Source of the DNA: Natronoglycomyces albus
GTDB taxonomy: Bacteria; Actinomycetota; Actinomycetes; Mycobacteriales; Micromonosporaceae
Assembly: GCF_016925535.1 (NCBI RefSeq)
Contig: NZ_CP070496.1
Span: 434,001-498,000, forward strand
DNA length: 64,000 bases
Direction: 5' to 3'
Of this stretch, positions 27,560-36,473 are shown piece by piece. The position numbers and the translations under genes are program-made. The notes beneath the pieces were generated by a model. It was not told the DNA's origin, did no database searches, and saw only the letters and a program-made list of their open reading frames with translations. Numbering within the stretch: position 1 is the stretch's first letter; each line of letters opens with the position of its first letter.

Positions 27560-28389
27560 GTCAGATACTCCTCTAGCGTCACTGCCTGGGCGAACGTTCT
27601 CTCGAAGATGTCCGCGTACCTTGAGACTACTCGCCGTTCCTCAATCATCCGCTCGCCTCCCACCTGCTCGGAGTGGAGGACGGTTCCGGTCTCATCACCC
27701 AGGAAATCCAGTGTCAAAAGGGTGAATGAAACATTTGCGCCGCTGAGTTGATCGAGCATACGTATGTCCACTTCTGGCAGGCTCGCACGCTCTTTGATGC
27801 GCTCCAACTGTGGTTCTCGGATCTGGCTAGGCAAATTGTTTAGGTAAACGAAAACGGCGGGGCCGAGCAAGTAACGAATTGAAGGTATGTCTTCTTGGTA
27901 GAAGATGTGTTTTTGTCGTTGGAGGCGCAGTTCACGGTTTATTTGGTATTTGGTTTCTGAGTGGAAGTAGCCTTCCGCTACTTGAACCTCTCTCGTATAG
28001 TCCTCCGTTTGCAGGAGCCCTGGCACCAATTGCAGTTCCACCGAGTCAATACGGTTAGCCGCTTGTTCGGTCTCGACGAACAATGGGGTTACGGGCAATA
28101 CGTGTTCACTAAAGGGCTCCCACCAGCCGCGCTCTTTACTACGTAGTTGCAGCGAGTACACCTCGCTGGTTTCGGCTTTACTGAGACTCAAGTGTTTGAC
28201 CAGCGCATCGAGCTGTGGTCTGCTGACACCCTGCTTACACGCTTCGATGCGGGAGATCGTGCTGGTGTGGTACCCGGCCAGCTTCGCTAGCTCTCCCATA
28301 GAGAGCTTGGCTCTCTTGCGTGCATGTTCGATGCGGTTGGCGAGAATCCGCCCGGCGAGGGTTGGGCGGTGGTGGGCGCTGTGCGTCAT
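27556..28389 (-). CDS. XRE-family regulator with DUF5753 domain
   Basis: 277 aa from ATG 28389 (a TTG at 28407 is possible). HTH at ~20-70 (LSMGELAKLAGYHTSTISRI), then the DUF5753 ligand/partner domain, with LVPGLLQTEDYTREV, and YLLGPAVFVY and LDQLSGANVSFTLLTLDF later. This is the BldB/WhiJ-associated architecture always found next to DUF397 genes in actinomycetes, thought to control development or antibiotic genes. Candidate operator boxes lie at 28460-28504. Confidence 0.9.
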   Translation of the reverse strand: MTHSAHHRPTLAGRILANRIEHARKRAKLSMGELAKLAGYHTSTISRIEACKQGVSRPQLDALVKHLSLSKAETSEVYSLQLRSKERGWWEPFSEHVLPVTPLFVETEQAANRIDSVELQLVPGLLQTEDYTREVQVAEGYFHSETKYQINRELRLQRQKHIFYQEDIPSIRYLLGPAVFVYLNNLPSQIREPQLERIKERASLPEVDIRMLDQLSGANVSFTLLTLDFLGDETGTVLHSEQVGGERMIEERRVVSRYADIFERTFAQAVTLEEYLT

Positions 28390-28778
28390 CTCCAGATCAT
28401 GACACAAGTTGCATGGGTGCCGGGTAGTCCAAGTGGGGCACCGACGTGCGTGTTTACCCCTTGCGAATCACACCCTTGCAAATCGAGGCAGTGCAATTCG
28501 CAAGTGGTGTTTTGTCTTCACTATCCTCTTGCGCCCGTCGTATGGTCTTCCCAAGTCCGGCCGGGTGATCGGTCCCCAATTCTTGGCTTTCGACCGAACC
28601 GGGCCGGGCCTATCGGGTCACCGACGCCCCATGCCACCTCTGGCATGGCAACCGGCCCCGGCCCTCGCCATACACCGGTGCTGCTCGCGGCGAGGGAAAC
28701 CATAAGACGGCCCGCCGCCAGCGTCAGTTGGTCCTGCGTTCCCCGGCGGCGGGCCTTCAGCAAGGAGGTTTCACTCTC
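28390..28778. other. Divergent regulatory region, XRE gene / small-gene cluster
   Basis: Almost 390 bp, containing three CTTGC(G/A)AAT-type boxes at 28460-28504. The stretch to 28778 holds short Arg/Pro-rich frames without a ribosome site and looks non-coding. Confidence 0.45.
28460..28504. promoter_or_regulatory. Triple CTTGCRAATC operator-like boxes
   Basis: CTTGCGAATC (28460-28469), CTTGCAAATC (28475-28484) and inverted AATTCGCAAG (28495-28504). The spacing and symmetry suggest an operator for the adjacent XRE regulator; on the minus strand TTGCAC-18-TGTGAT overlaps them as a possible promoter. Confidence 0.45.
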
Positions 28779-29060
28779 ATGCCATCTGCCACGATACGCC
28801 CGGTCCTTGGCCGAGCCCAGCTAAAGCGCACGTACGCAACGCTATTGTTCGACGAACGTGAGGGCGAACTGACAACACACCTGTGGCAACACCGGCCGCG
28901 TCCATCCTGGACCTTCCCTTTCACCGGGCGGCTGGTGTGCCGCCTGTGCAACGAGACGTGGAAGCGCGGCGTGGGTTGCCTGACCAAACGCGACGCCGAC
29001 ATCTTCCTAGCGACCCGGCAACACCTGCGCGCCACCACCGTCCCTTGCGAGGAGTGGTGA
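28779..29060 (+). CDS. Small protein of unknown function with Cys pairs
   Basis: 93 aa from ATG 28779, ten bases after AAGGAGG, one of the best ribosome sites in the window. It holds CRLCNETWKRGVGC, which could bind zinc, and is otherwise basic, with Thr/Arg. I recognise no family. It is the first of three closely packed small genes beside an XRE/DUF397 pair, a frequent setting for accessory genes in actinomycetes. Confidence 0.6.
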   Translation: MPSATIRPVLGRAQLKRTYATLLFDEREGELTTHLWQHRPRPSWTFPFTGRLVCRLCNETWKRGVGCLTKRDADIFLATRQHLRATTVPCEEW

Positions 29061-29062
29061 GC

Positions 29063-29407
29063 GTGCCCGTGGCCGAAGACGACCAGGCACAGCGGCCAGC
29101 GCTGCGCCAACTACCCACGAACACCGTGGTCGCGGACTTCTGGCTCTTCAGTCACCGGCACACCGCCCTCACCGACAGCGAAGATCCGAGGCGCATCAGC
29201 TTGCGTAATCATCTGTCCTCCGGCGAACCCATGGACATCGCCCACATGGCAGTCCTGGCGGGCACCATCGTGCACACCGTGTGGGACCCGCTGTACTTGC
29301 GGGAACCTCTGCACGTGCGAGCCCGTCTGGTTGGGCGGACCGGGGAGTCCATCCGCTACCTCTTGGCCACTGGCGTTCTGCCAGCCGCACCGGATCAGCG
29401 GCGGTGA
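29063..29407 (+). CDS. Small hypothetical protein
   Basis: 114 aa from GTG 29063, eight bases after GGAG; GTG 29057, which overlaps the stop of the previous gene (GTGA), is also possible, so coupling is likely either way. The mid part (MDIAHMAVLAGTIVHTVWDPL) is mildly hydrophobic, not a clear helix. The longer open frame upstream (to 28883) overlaps the previous gene and is not used. No recognised domain. Confidence 0.55.
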   Translation: MPVAEDDQAQRPALRQLPTNTVVADFWLFSHRHTALTDSEDPRRISLRNHLSSGEPMDIAHMAVLAGTIVHTVWDPLYLREPLHVRARLVGRTGESIRYLLATGVLPAAPDQRR

Positions 29408-29413
29408 CCGCCG

Positions 29414-29569
29414 ATGTCACTGGCACTGCTGGGGATCGGCTTCGGGATGACCATCCTGGCTCTCTACGCCTGGCCGTGGCTGCGCCGCCACCGCGCCCAC
29501 CGCGAGGTGGTGGCCATAGCTCTCGGTGCGACTATTTTGGCGATTGCGCTGGCGGCCGTGGAGCCTTGA
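29414..29569 (+). CDS. 51-aa membrane protein
   Basis: Starts at ATG 29414, 6 bp after the previous stop. Two hydrophobic segments (LALLGIGFGMTILALYAW and VVAIALGATILAIALAAV) flank a basic loop (RRHRAHRE), so both ends face outward under the positive-inside rule. Third gene of the cluster. Function unknown; the size resembles membrane peptides of toxin-antitoxin or holin-like type, which is speculation. Confidence 0.5.
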   Translation: MSLALLGIGFGMTILALYAWPWLRRHRAHREVVAIALGATILAIALAAVEP

Positions 29570-30111
29570 GAGACCACACCAGGCGCCACTGACCATCCAC
29601 GGGGGTGGACATGTTTGGCGCTGGCGGTTTAGCTCCCGAGTGCGTTTCTGCGGCGCGCCCACCGTGTGCGGTGGGAGAACGGACGCATCGCTCGTGGCGG
29701 CCCCGGTTCGACTAACCCCCGGCCGGGGCCGTCTCCCTGGCCTGTTTGGGGTCGCCGTCTCACCTGGATCGCCATCGCCGGGTCGCATCGACGCACAACG
29801 CGGGCGGGCTCCTAGCTCGCCCGAATATAGGGCCGCACCCTTGAATCAGCTCTATTGTTGTCTTGAACTACGAGAGCGCTGGCGCACTTTCGTTGGTCGT
29901 CAGTTGGCAAGCCGGTATTACCCTGACAAAACAGCTTCATGTACTGCCAGGCTTGCGAAACGGCACCGGCGACCTTGTCGCCAGTTCCTTTACCCAAGTT
30001 TCCCGCCGCCTTACATCTGCTTTTCGCCTCAGCCTGTGCATTCAAGAAACCGAAGTCAGAAACAACCGATCCCTCGGACTTTGACCCCCAGCTGTTCAGC
30101 AGGAGTTGAGC
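29570..30111. other. Gene-free stretch with possible decayed minus-strand gene
   Basis: No good plus-strand gene. On the minus strand around 29812-30060 a stretch reads protein-like (AEAKSRCKAAGNLGKGTGDK, then QAWQYMKLFCQ) with Cys residues but no signal sequence or start, so it may be a remnant. Confidence 0.3.
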
Positions 30112-31161
30112 GTGTTTTTTCTGATCCTGATGTGTATTGTCGCCTTGTTGGTGACCGCGTTGCTGCTTTCGATAGCCGTCGCGACGTTTCACTACCGCAC
30201 CGGGCCGCCAGTGGATGTCATGGCCTTTATCGGATTTAGAGTGGTGGCATTCTGTGTGGCCGTCACCCTCATGTATTTTGTGCCCACTTCCGGGTCGGCC
30301 ATTGATCTAGCCTGGACCTCTTTGAATTATTGGGTGGCCGACCGGTGGCTGCCCATCCTCTACCATGCGCTGGTCCTGCTTCCGCTTGTCACGGTCGTGC
30401 TTACCTGGTTGGCCGATCGGGATTGGTGGGGCCGAATCTGGTCTGGCACTGTCTACAGCGAGGCAGGGTTTGGCTTTATTTCGGTGTTCCTCGTCGGTGG
30501 GGCGCTTGCGACTGCCGCGTACCTGCTTTTTCAGTTCGACGTTTTCGCTCGGGTGGATGTGTTCTCCGGGTTTTGGTATGGAGCCGGGTCGATCATTCTG
30601 GCGTTCTTTTACGGGGCAACGATTGTGGCCTTGTTGATCGGAACTCTGGGATGGGTGGTCACGGCGGTGACGACAACGTTCAACGCCAGCACTGTCCACC
30701 CATTGCTAGCGCCGGTGGGAACGGCGGCGCTTGCGGTCGGGATGTTCATGACCAGTTTTGATACCGCCGATGGCGGTGGCTTGATCACCTGGCAATTGGT
30801 TGTGGTCGCGCTGGTGGTGGCGATTTCGATTGGTGAATGCGTTCGCATACAAGAGCACTTGGACATCACACTGCGAGATCCGATTCCCAGCCTCGAAAAG
30901 GCAAATGCGGACCTCGTCGACACTGATGATCCCTTGGAAGGCGGAACGGAAATTCTCACTATGGCCATGGATGAACGGATCCAAAAGGAAGAGCGGATAA
31001 CCGAATTTTTGAATGCCATATTTCGGCCCCGGTGGCGATGGGCTCCAGATGGAATGCCCAATCGGATCTCCGGTGATGATGTGTCCGATGCGCTGGAGCC
31101 GCCCGGCCGCACAATGTTCAAACGTTACGGTTCTGGCCCAGGCGACGATGTCGACTGCTGA
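30112..31161 (+). CDS. Polytopic membrane protein of unknown function
   Basis: 349 aa from GTG 30112, six bases after AGGAG. It has about seven hydrophobic segments between residues 1 and 245 (MFFLILMCIVALLVTALLLS first, LITWQLVVVALVVAISIG last) and a ~100-residue charged cytoplasmic tail. I recognise no family. It stands alone, with acsA converging; a strong hairpin (31253) separates them. Confidence 0.65.
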   Translation: MFFLILMCIVALLVTALLLSIAVATFHYRTGPPVDVMAFIGFRVVAFCVAVTLMYFVPTSGSAIDLAWTSLNYWVADRWLPILYHALVLLPLVTVVLTWLADRDWWGRIWSGTVYSEAGFGFISVFLVGGALATAAYLLFQFDVFARVDVFSGFWYGAGSIILAFFYGATIVALLIGTLGWVVTAVTTTFNASTVHPLLAPVGTAALAVGMFMTSFDTADGGGLITWQLVVVALVVAISIGECVRIQEHLDITLRDPIPSLEKANADLVDTDDPLEGGTEILTMAMDERIQKEERITEFLNAIFRPRWRWAPDGMPNRISGDDVSDALEPPGRTMFKRYGSGPGDDVDC

Positions 31162-31252
31162 AGTGTGCGCAACGGAGGCCTCTAGCCGCTAACTTCTAGC
31201 TGTTGCCACTGTTGAGGGCCTACCGGCACCGGCGAAGAGCCGCCTAATACGC

Positions 31253-31286
31253 GGCTAGGGGGCGGGCATACGCCCGCCCCCTAGCC
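31253..31286. terminator. Strong hairpin between membrane protein gene and acsA
   Basis: 15-bp perfect inverted repeat (GGCTAGGGGGCGGGC and its complement) around ATAC, between convergent genes and 11 bp after the acsA stop. Confidence 0.88.
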
Positions 31287-31297
31287 TTACGGCGTGT

Positions 31298-33256
31298 CTA
31301 GTCGTCGGCCGACTTGTTGTCGAGCCCGTCCTTGATCAGGTTCATCACCGCGGAGTCTTGCAGTGTCGTCACGTCACCGAGTTCGCGCTTTTCGGCCACG
31401 TCTCGCAGCAGACGCCGCATGATCTTCCCCGAGCGGGTCTTGGGTAGCTCCGGCACGACCATGATTTGGCGCGGCTTGGCAATAGCCCCCAGCGTGGTGG
31501 CCACGTGCGTGCGCAGCTGGGCCAAATGTTCCTCTGAGGATTCCACGCCGCCGCGCACGATCACGAACGCGACGATGCCTTGCCCGGTGATAGGGTCCGA
31601 CGCGCCCACTACGGCGGCCTCGGCCACACTCGGGTGGCTGACCAGTGCCGATTCCACCTCGGTGGTGGAAATGTTGTGCCCGGAGACAAGCATGACGTCG
31701 TCAACGCGACCCAGGAGCCAAATGTCGCCTTGCTCGTCGCGTTTGGCCCCGTCTCCGGGGAAGTACATGTGACCAAAGCGCGACCAGTACGTCTCGATAT
31801 AACGCTCGTCGTCGCCCCAGATGGTGCGCAGCATCGACGGCCACGGCTCCCGCACTACCAGCAGGCCACCCTCGCCGTTGCCCACTGACTTGCCGGACTC
31901 GTCCACCACGTCGACGGCGATGCCGGGGAACGGGGTCTGGGCCGAGCCTGGTTTGGTGGCGGTGACGCCCGGCAGCGGCGAGATCATGATGCCGCCGGTC
32001 TCGGTTTGCCACCACGTGTCGACAATGGGGGCCCTATTGCCGCCGATGTGTTCGCGGTACCACATCCAGGCCTCGGGGTTGATCGGTTCACCGACCGATC
32101 CGAGGATGCGCAGGCTGGACAGGTCGTATTCGGCGGGGATGTCGTCTCCCCACTTCATGAACGTACGGATGGCTGTGGGCGCGGTGTACAGCAGCGACAC
32201 CTTGTGTTTTTGCACGATCTCCCAGAAACGTCCCTTGTGGGGGGTATCGGGGGTGCCCTCGTACATCACCTGGGTGGCGCCATTGGACATGGGGCCGTAG
32301 ACGATGTAGGAGTGCCCGGTGACCCAGCCGATGTCGGCGGTGCACCAGTAGACGTCGTCGGCCTTGTGGTCGAACACCGAGTGGAAGGTGTAGGAAGTCT
32401 GGGTGAGGTAACCGCCACCGGTGTGCAGGATTCCCTTGGGGCGGCCGGTGGTGCCGGAGGTGTACAGGATGAACAGGGGGTGTTCGGCGTCGAAGGCTTC
32501 CGCCTCGTGGTGCGCCGAGGCTTGCGCGACCGTCTCGTGCCACCACAGGTCTTTGTCGCCCCAGGCCACCTCTTGCTCGGTGCGCCTAACGACGAGCACT
32601 TTCTCGATCGAGGAGCAGCGTTCGACAGCCGCGTCTACGGTGTCCTTTAGCCCGGAGGGCTTGCCGCGTCGGTAGCCCCCGTCGGCGGTGATGACGAGTT
32701 TGGCTCCCGCGTCGTCGATACGCCCTGCTAGCGCGTCGACGGAGAATCCGCCGAAGACTACCGAGTGGATCGCTCCGATGCGCGCGCAGGCGAGCATCGC
32801 CACCGCGGCCTCGGGGATCATGGGCATATAGATGACGACCCGGTCGCCCGCTTCGATTCCCAGGTCGGTCAGGGTATTGGCGGCTTGTTTGACTTCGGTT
32901 AGTAGCTGCGAGTAGGTGACGTCGCGGGAATCGCCGGGTTCACCTTCCCAGTGGAGGGCGACTCGGTCGCCGTTGCCTGCCTCCACGTGCCGGTCCAGGC
33001 AGTTGTAGGCGACGTTGAGCTTGCCGCCCACGAACCACTTGGCAAATGGTGGGTTGGACCAGTCGAGGGCCTGCTCCCATTCGGTCTCCCAATGCAAGCG
33101 TTTGGCCTGGGTCTCCCAGAACCCCACCCGGTCCTCACTCGCCTCTTGATAGGCGGCCTTGGTGACGTTCGCTTGCGTGGCGATGTCGGCGTTTGGAGGG
33201 AAGGCACGGGTTTCGGTCAGGAGATTGGCCAGAGTTTCTTGCCCGGATTCGGCCAT
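31298..33256 (-). CDS. acsA: Acetyl-CoA synthetase (AMP-forming)
   Basis: 652 aa from ATG 33256 (AAGGAGA upstream; the frame opens further at 33289). It makes acetyl-CoA from acetate, ATP and CoA through acetyl-AMP. Motifs: YTSGTTGRPKG (ATP loop), DTWWQTETGG, YWSRFGHMYFPGDGAK, GHNISTTEVESAL, and KTRSGKIMRR with the acetylation-controlled Lys. Full length. It diverges from the Fic-like gene, a neighbour seen in other actinomycetes. Confidence 0.96.
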   Translation of the reverse strand: MAESGQETLANLLTETRAFPPNADIATQANVTKAAYQEASEDRVGFWETQAKRLHWETEWEQALDWSNPPFAKWFVGGKLNVAYNCLDRHVEAGNGDRVALHWEGEPGDSRDVTYSQLLTEVKQAANTLTDLGIEAGDRVVIYMPMIPEAAVAMLACARIGAIHSVVFGGFSVDALAGRIDDAGAKLVITADGGYRRGKPSGLKDTVDAAVERCSSIEKVLVVRRTEQEVAWGDKDLWWHETVAQASAHHEAEAFDAEHPLFILYTSGTTGRPKGILHTGGGYLTQTSYTFHSVFDHKADDVYWCTADIGWVTGHSYIVYGPMSNGATQVMYEGTPDTPHKGRFWEIVQKHKVSLLYTAPTAIRTFMKWGDDIPAEYDLSSLRILGSVGEPINPEAWMWYREHIGGNRAPIVDTWWQTETGGIMISPLPGVTATKPGSAQTPFPGIAVDVVDESGKSVGNGEGGLLVVREPWPSMLRTIWGDDERYIETYWSRFGHMYFPGDGAKRDEQGDIWLLGRVDDVMLVSGHNISTTEVESALVSHPSVAEAAVVGASDPITGQGIVAFVIVRGGVESSEEHLAQLRTHVATTLGAIAKPRQIMVVPELPKTRSGKIMRRLLRDVAEKRELGDVTTLQDSAVMNLIKDGLDNKSADD

Positions 33257-33627
33257 GTGTCTGTCTCCTTGCTCATTGTTGGGTCCCATTTGAGTCTTCT
33301 CCGGGGCGCAACGGGCGCACGAGCTGTCATCCTCGCCACCATCAGTCTGACGTTGTGCCTCGTTCGCTTGAGTTCTTTGTTGTTAGCTTAGTTAACTATT
33401 TCGCGAAACGGGAAGCGACTGTGACTCAAATCTATGGTCCCTAACACTATCGCTCGCAATATGAGCGTGCCAATGCGCCTAAGCGCCCATTCGAGGCGTC
33501 TTTCGCGCCCTACTGATCACCAAGAGTCAAGCCCGATGGTGAAAACTGTTACCAGATTAGGATGAAGGCAGCTGTGAGCATTATCCGTTTTGGGCGGTAG
33601 GGTAACTTGCTGTAGACGCTCAACGAT
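33257..33627. other. Divergent promoter region acsA / Fic-like gene
   Basis: 370 bp with A/T-rich parts around 33380-33450 that would suit promoters, but no recognised operator or gene. Confidence 0.45.
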
Positions 33628-34377
33628 ATGGTGCCGAACGTGGATCCTCTCTCGCCTCTGCTTGAACTTTCCGAGGTTGCCGATGCAATGGAAAACGCCC
33701 GCGCGGCCGTTGACCGGATGCTTTGGCACAAGACAATGCGCAATCACGCCGCAGAGGTGGCCAGCGAAGTAGCTGTGCGTAACACCATCGCTACTCTTAA
33801 CCTGGAGGGCATCGAATGCGACCCCGAGGCTCTCGAAGCCGGAGCCGTTGACGATCCCACCGTGCAAGGCGTCTTGCGTATTTCCACCACCTTGCCGTCC
33901 TTGGTGGATCTGTGGGGAGCATCCCCGCGTTATGTCCTCGCCAAGCTTCACCTCATGGCCGCCCGCGACGTTGGCGACAACGGCGAGGTCGGTCGCCCCG
34001 TCCTCGATGAGGTCGGCCAAGCGCGCATGGACGCGTTGTGCGCGCTCATCACCAGCCCCACCAAGGAGATCCCGGCCGGGCTGCAAGCGGCCGTCGTCCA
34101 CGGTGAACTGTTGGCCCTGCGACCTTTTGCGACGATGAACGACATTGTCGCCCGGGCGGCCGCGCGCCTAGTGCTAGCCAACCGTGGACTTGACCCTCGG
34201 CTCCTCATCGCCACCGACTGGGGTCACTGGGAGCGTCAGCCCGAATACGTCGGTGCGCAAAAGGCCTTCGCCACCGGTTCCCCCGATGGGGTGCGCTCCT
34301 GGCTGAAACACTATGGGCAGGCCGTTGAGACCGGTGCCGGTGAAACCTTGCGCATTTGCAACGAGATCGGCGGCTAG
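33628..34377 (+). CDS. Degenerate Fic-fold protein
   Basis: 249 aa (ATG 33628; GTG 33640 possible). The order of helices and the block LRPFATMNDIVARAAARLVL recall the Fic motif HPFxxGNGRxxR, but the histidine is Arg and the GNGR is lost. It would then not transfer AMP. Proteins of this type next to acsA are often annotated oxidoreductase in actinomycetes. The EGIECDPEALEAGAVDDP segment precedes it. The role is unknown, and Fic homology is by eye only. Confidence 0.55.
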   Translation: MVPNVDPLSPLLELSEVADAMENARAAVDRMLWHKTMRNHAAEVASEVAVRNTIATLNLEGIECDPEALEAGAVDDPTVQGVLRISTTLPSLVDLWGASPRYVLAKLHLMAARDVGDNGEVGRPVLDEVGQARMDALCALITSPTKEIPAGLQAAVVHGELLALRPFATMNDIVARAAARLVLANRGLDPRLLIATDWGHWERQPEYVGAQKAFATGSPDGVRSWLKHYGQAVETGAGETLRICNEIGG

Positions 34378-34470
34378 TCGACGACTTCTGTCACCTATGT
34401 GACTGTTGGTTGTCCGTTAGTACTAGTGTGGCGCAACGGATTCCAGCCCGCGTTTTTCTAACGTGGCTTC

Positions 34471-35464
34471 ATGCCTACGTTCAAACACGAGACCCCGCTG
34501 CGGGTGTTTCAGAAAAGGCCTGCGGTCACGGGCGCGCTGTTGTGAATGGCATTCGGTGACAAGCTGCCGTCATTTGCCTCGGTCGAGCCGTCCTCCGAAG
34601 CGCTAACCGACGTGCGCCCGGTCGAACTCAACGGTGATGCGGTGCAGATCTGCCGGGACGAAGACGGCACTACTGTCTTTGCCGTCATCATCGAGATGCA
34701 AAACCGGCCCGCGACCGACAAGCCCTACGGCTGGGTGGCCTACATGGCCAACCTGGAGCGGCGCCTCAAGTGCGATGTCGCGCTCCTTGTCGTGTGCCCC
34801 GACCGCCGCACCTCCCGGTGGGCGGCGACCGCAGGATGTGACCGACTGTGGGGCTTGACCTTCCAGCCCTACGTGCTGGGGCCAGACGACATTCCCGAGG
34901 CCGTCAGCCGTAGGGAAGGGCCATTCGCCATTGAGGAGACCGTTCTGTCGGTCCTCATCCACCACGATTCGCTCCACCGATCCGACATCGTCAAGACAAT
35001 GGACGCGCAACTGCGAGAACTGACCGAGAAGGAGGCAATGGATTATGCGTAGAGGCTTGCGCAAAAGGCACCTTCGGCGTTCTCGTCGGCTCGTTTACCT
35101 GCGTAAACTTCACCTCCTGCGGCCTTGAACGCGCACTTTTCGTAAGCCTCTTAGAGAGTTCATCCCGTTCCTGGATGAATCAGACGTGGAGACGATAAGG
35201 ATGGTCATGATGCCGGATGTATATCCTTTCCACCGTGCCCTGCTGGGCGATTCCGCCGACGCGATCGAGGCTGAAGGCGAGGCAAAAGGCGAGGCAAAAG
35301 GCGAGGCCCGTATGCTGCTGCGCCTTCTCGCCAATCGGTCTGTGACCATCTCGCAATCCCAGCGTGAGCGCGTCACCTCCTGCACCGATCTCGAACAGCT
35401 GGGGACGTGGTTCGATCGCGCTGTGACCGCCGTGGACGCCTCAGAGGTGTTTTTGGATGATTAA
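34471..35464 (+). pseudogene. Disrupted PD-(D/E)XK (Rpn-like) protein gene
   Basis: Three in-order pieces correspond to one ~300-aa protein common in multiple copies in actinomycetes. Part 1 is MPTFKHETPLRVFQKRP (34471-34542), ended by TGA 34543. Part 2 (34546-35049) carries the nuclease-like core (GDAVQI ... VFAVIIEMQ, then YMANLERRLKC and LLVVCPDR). Part 3 (35153-35464) has EAEGEAKGEAKGEARMLLRLL and the end RERVTSCTDLEQLGTWFDRA. A ~100-bp repeat lies between parts 2 and 3; removing 100 bases joins the frames. Part 2 alone could be made from ATG 34546 but would lack both ends. Confidence 0.75.
35052..35150 (+). repeat. Dispersed ~100-bp element, copy A (interrupts a gene)
   Basis: 99 bp bounded by GAGGCTT and AAGCCTC; outer ~20 bases form an imperfect inverted repeat, and the centre holds GTTTAC-CTGC-GTAAAC. 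Four more near-complete copies lie at 51121 (inverted), 53330, 58874 and 60938. This one sits inside a disrupted gene. Confidence 0.8.
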
Positions 35465-35640
35465 CGCTCGCGCGCTACCACGATCTGTTCCACTGTGCCC
35501 GCCGGAACTTGGTTGCTCGGTAGGAAGCATCGAGCGGAACGGCTACCATCAAGGGCGCTCATAGCGAGCGATGCCTGTGAAGTATTTGGTAATACTGGCA
35601 GGTGTTGTCAATCCCAGAGCTAGTTATCACGTGACAAGCC

Positions 35641-35680
35641 AAAAAAGGGGCTTTCAGCTGCTTATTGGCCGAAAGCCCCT
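35641..35680 (-). terminator. Intrinsic terminator of the DUF4229 operon
   Basis: On the minus strand AGGGGCTTTC pairs with GAAAGCCCCT and is followed by TTTTTT, 42 bp after the DUF4229 stop. Confidence 0.85.
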
Positions 35681-35721
35681 ATGGCAATTCCAAGAGATCT
35701 AGTCGTGGTCCAGCGCTGTCT

Positions 35722-35961
35722 TCAGTCGCCGTTGAGTTCGGCGCGCAGCTTTTCCTTCTCCTCTTGCCGACGCTTCATGCCCTCGTCGATGTGGTTGACC
35801 ATCGCCTCGCGCGAATCCTTCAGCACGAAGTAGGAGACCGCCATCGACACCAGGAGCGCCGTGGCCATCGCTAGCAGCAGGTTCATAAGGAACGCCAGCG
35901 GGATAGCCAACACGGCGAAGATCCCGACGCGGGCCAGGAGGTATTTCAGTACCGGGTTCAT
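35722..35961 (-). CDS. DUF4229 membrane protein
   Basis: 79 aa from ATG 35961, preceded by GGAG and overlapping the stop of the upstream gene by 4 bp. Two hydrophobic segments (ARVGIFAVLAIPLAFLMNLL, ATALLVSMAVSYFVL) and a charged tail with KDSREAMV and RRQEEKEKLR match DUF4229, a small actinobacterial family found close to menaquinone genes. Its role is not known. Confidence 0.8.
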   Translation of the reverse strand: MNPVLKYLLARVGIFAVLAIPLAFLMNLLLAMATALLVSMAVSYFVLKDSREAMVNHIDEGMKRRQEEKEKLRAELNGD

Positions 35962-36413
35962 GATGTCTTTTTCTCCTCGATGTCGTACCCCAGTGCCCTC
36001 ACTCCGGCGAACCACGCCCATGCGTAGGTGAGAGCCCCTACCAGCGCGGCTGCCCCACCTGCGAATAGTGGTGGCCACGGAGGCAGGATCAGGCTGGCGG
36101 CGATCATGGCGGCGATGCCCAGCAGCAGCGCCAGTGCCATAGCGCTCCAGCGCGAGGACCGGAAGCGGTTGTGTTTAAAGTCGTCGGCGAAGAGGAATGC
36201 CGCGAGGATCGCGGATACCCAGCCGTTGGTGTTGCCAAAGGTGCCCCAGTTGAACAGGCTGACGACCACGTCGACGATTGCTAGGAGGCCGAAGCCGATG
36301 ACGACCGAGGCCGCCACGTACCCCAACCATTGTTGCAGGTCGGCTACGCGACCTTGCTCGTCACGGTGGGGAAACGTCGGTGTCGTCTCAGCGGGGGATT
36401 CCGGTTTACTCAT
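35958..36413 (-). CDS. Four-helix membrane protein
   Basis: 151 aa with four hydrophobic segments (AASVVIGFGLLAIVDVVVSL, VSAILAAFLFA, AMALALLLGIAAMIAASLIL, LFAGGAAALVGALTYAWAWF) and a polar N-terminus. It overlaps DUF4229. It follows mqnE by 60 bp on the same strand, so it may be co-transcribed with it. No family recognised. Confidence 0.65.
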   Translation of the reverse strand: MSKPESPAETTPTFPHRDEQGRVADLQQWLGYVAASVVIGFGLLAIVDVVVSLFNWGTFGNTNGWVSAILAAFLFADDFKHNRFRSSRWSAMALALLLGIAAMIAASLILPPWPPLFAGGAAALVGALTYAWAWFAGVRALGYDIEEKKTS

Positions 36414-36473
36414 GCGGTGGCCTTGTCGTTGCGGCTCATTTGGGTGAATACCCCAATGAGCTTTGGTCTCTGG

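Noticed and set aside
29526-30239. 237-aa plus-strand open frame
   Set aside because: No ribosome site, Arg/Pro/Cys-rich composition, and it overlaps a small membrane protein gene and the start of the next membrane protein.
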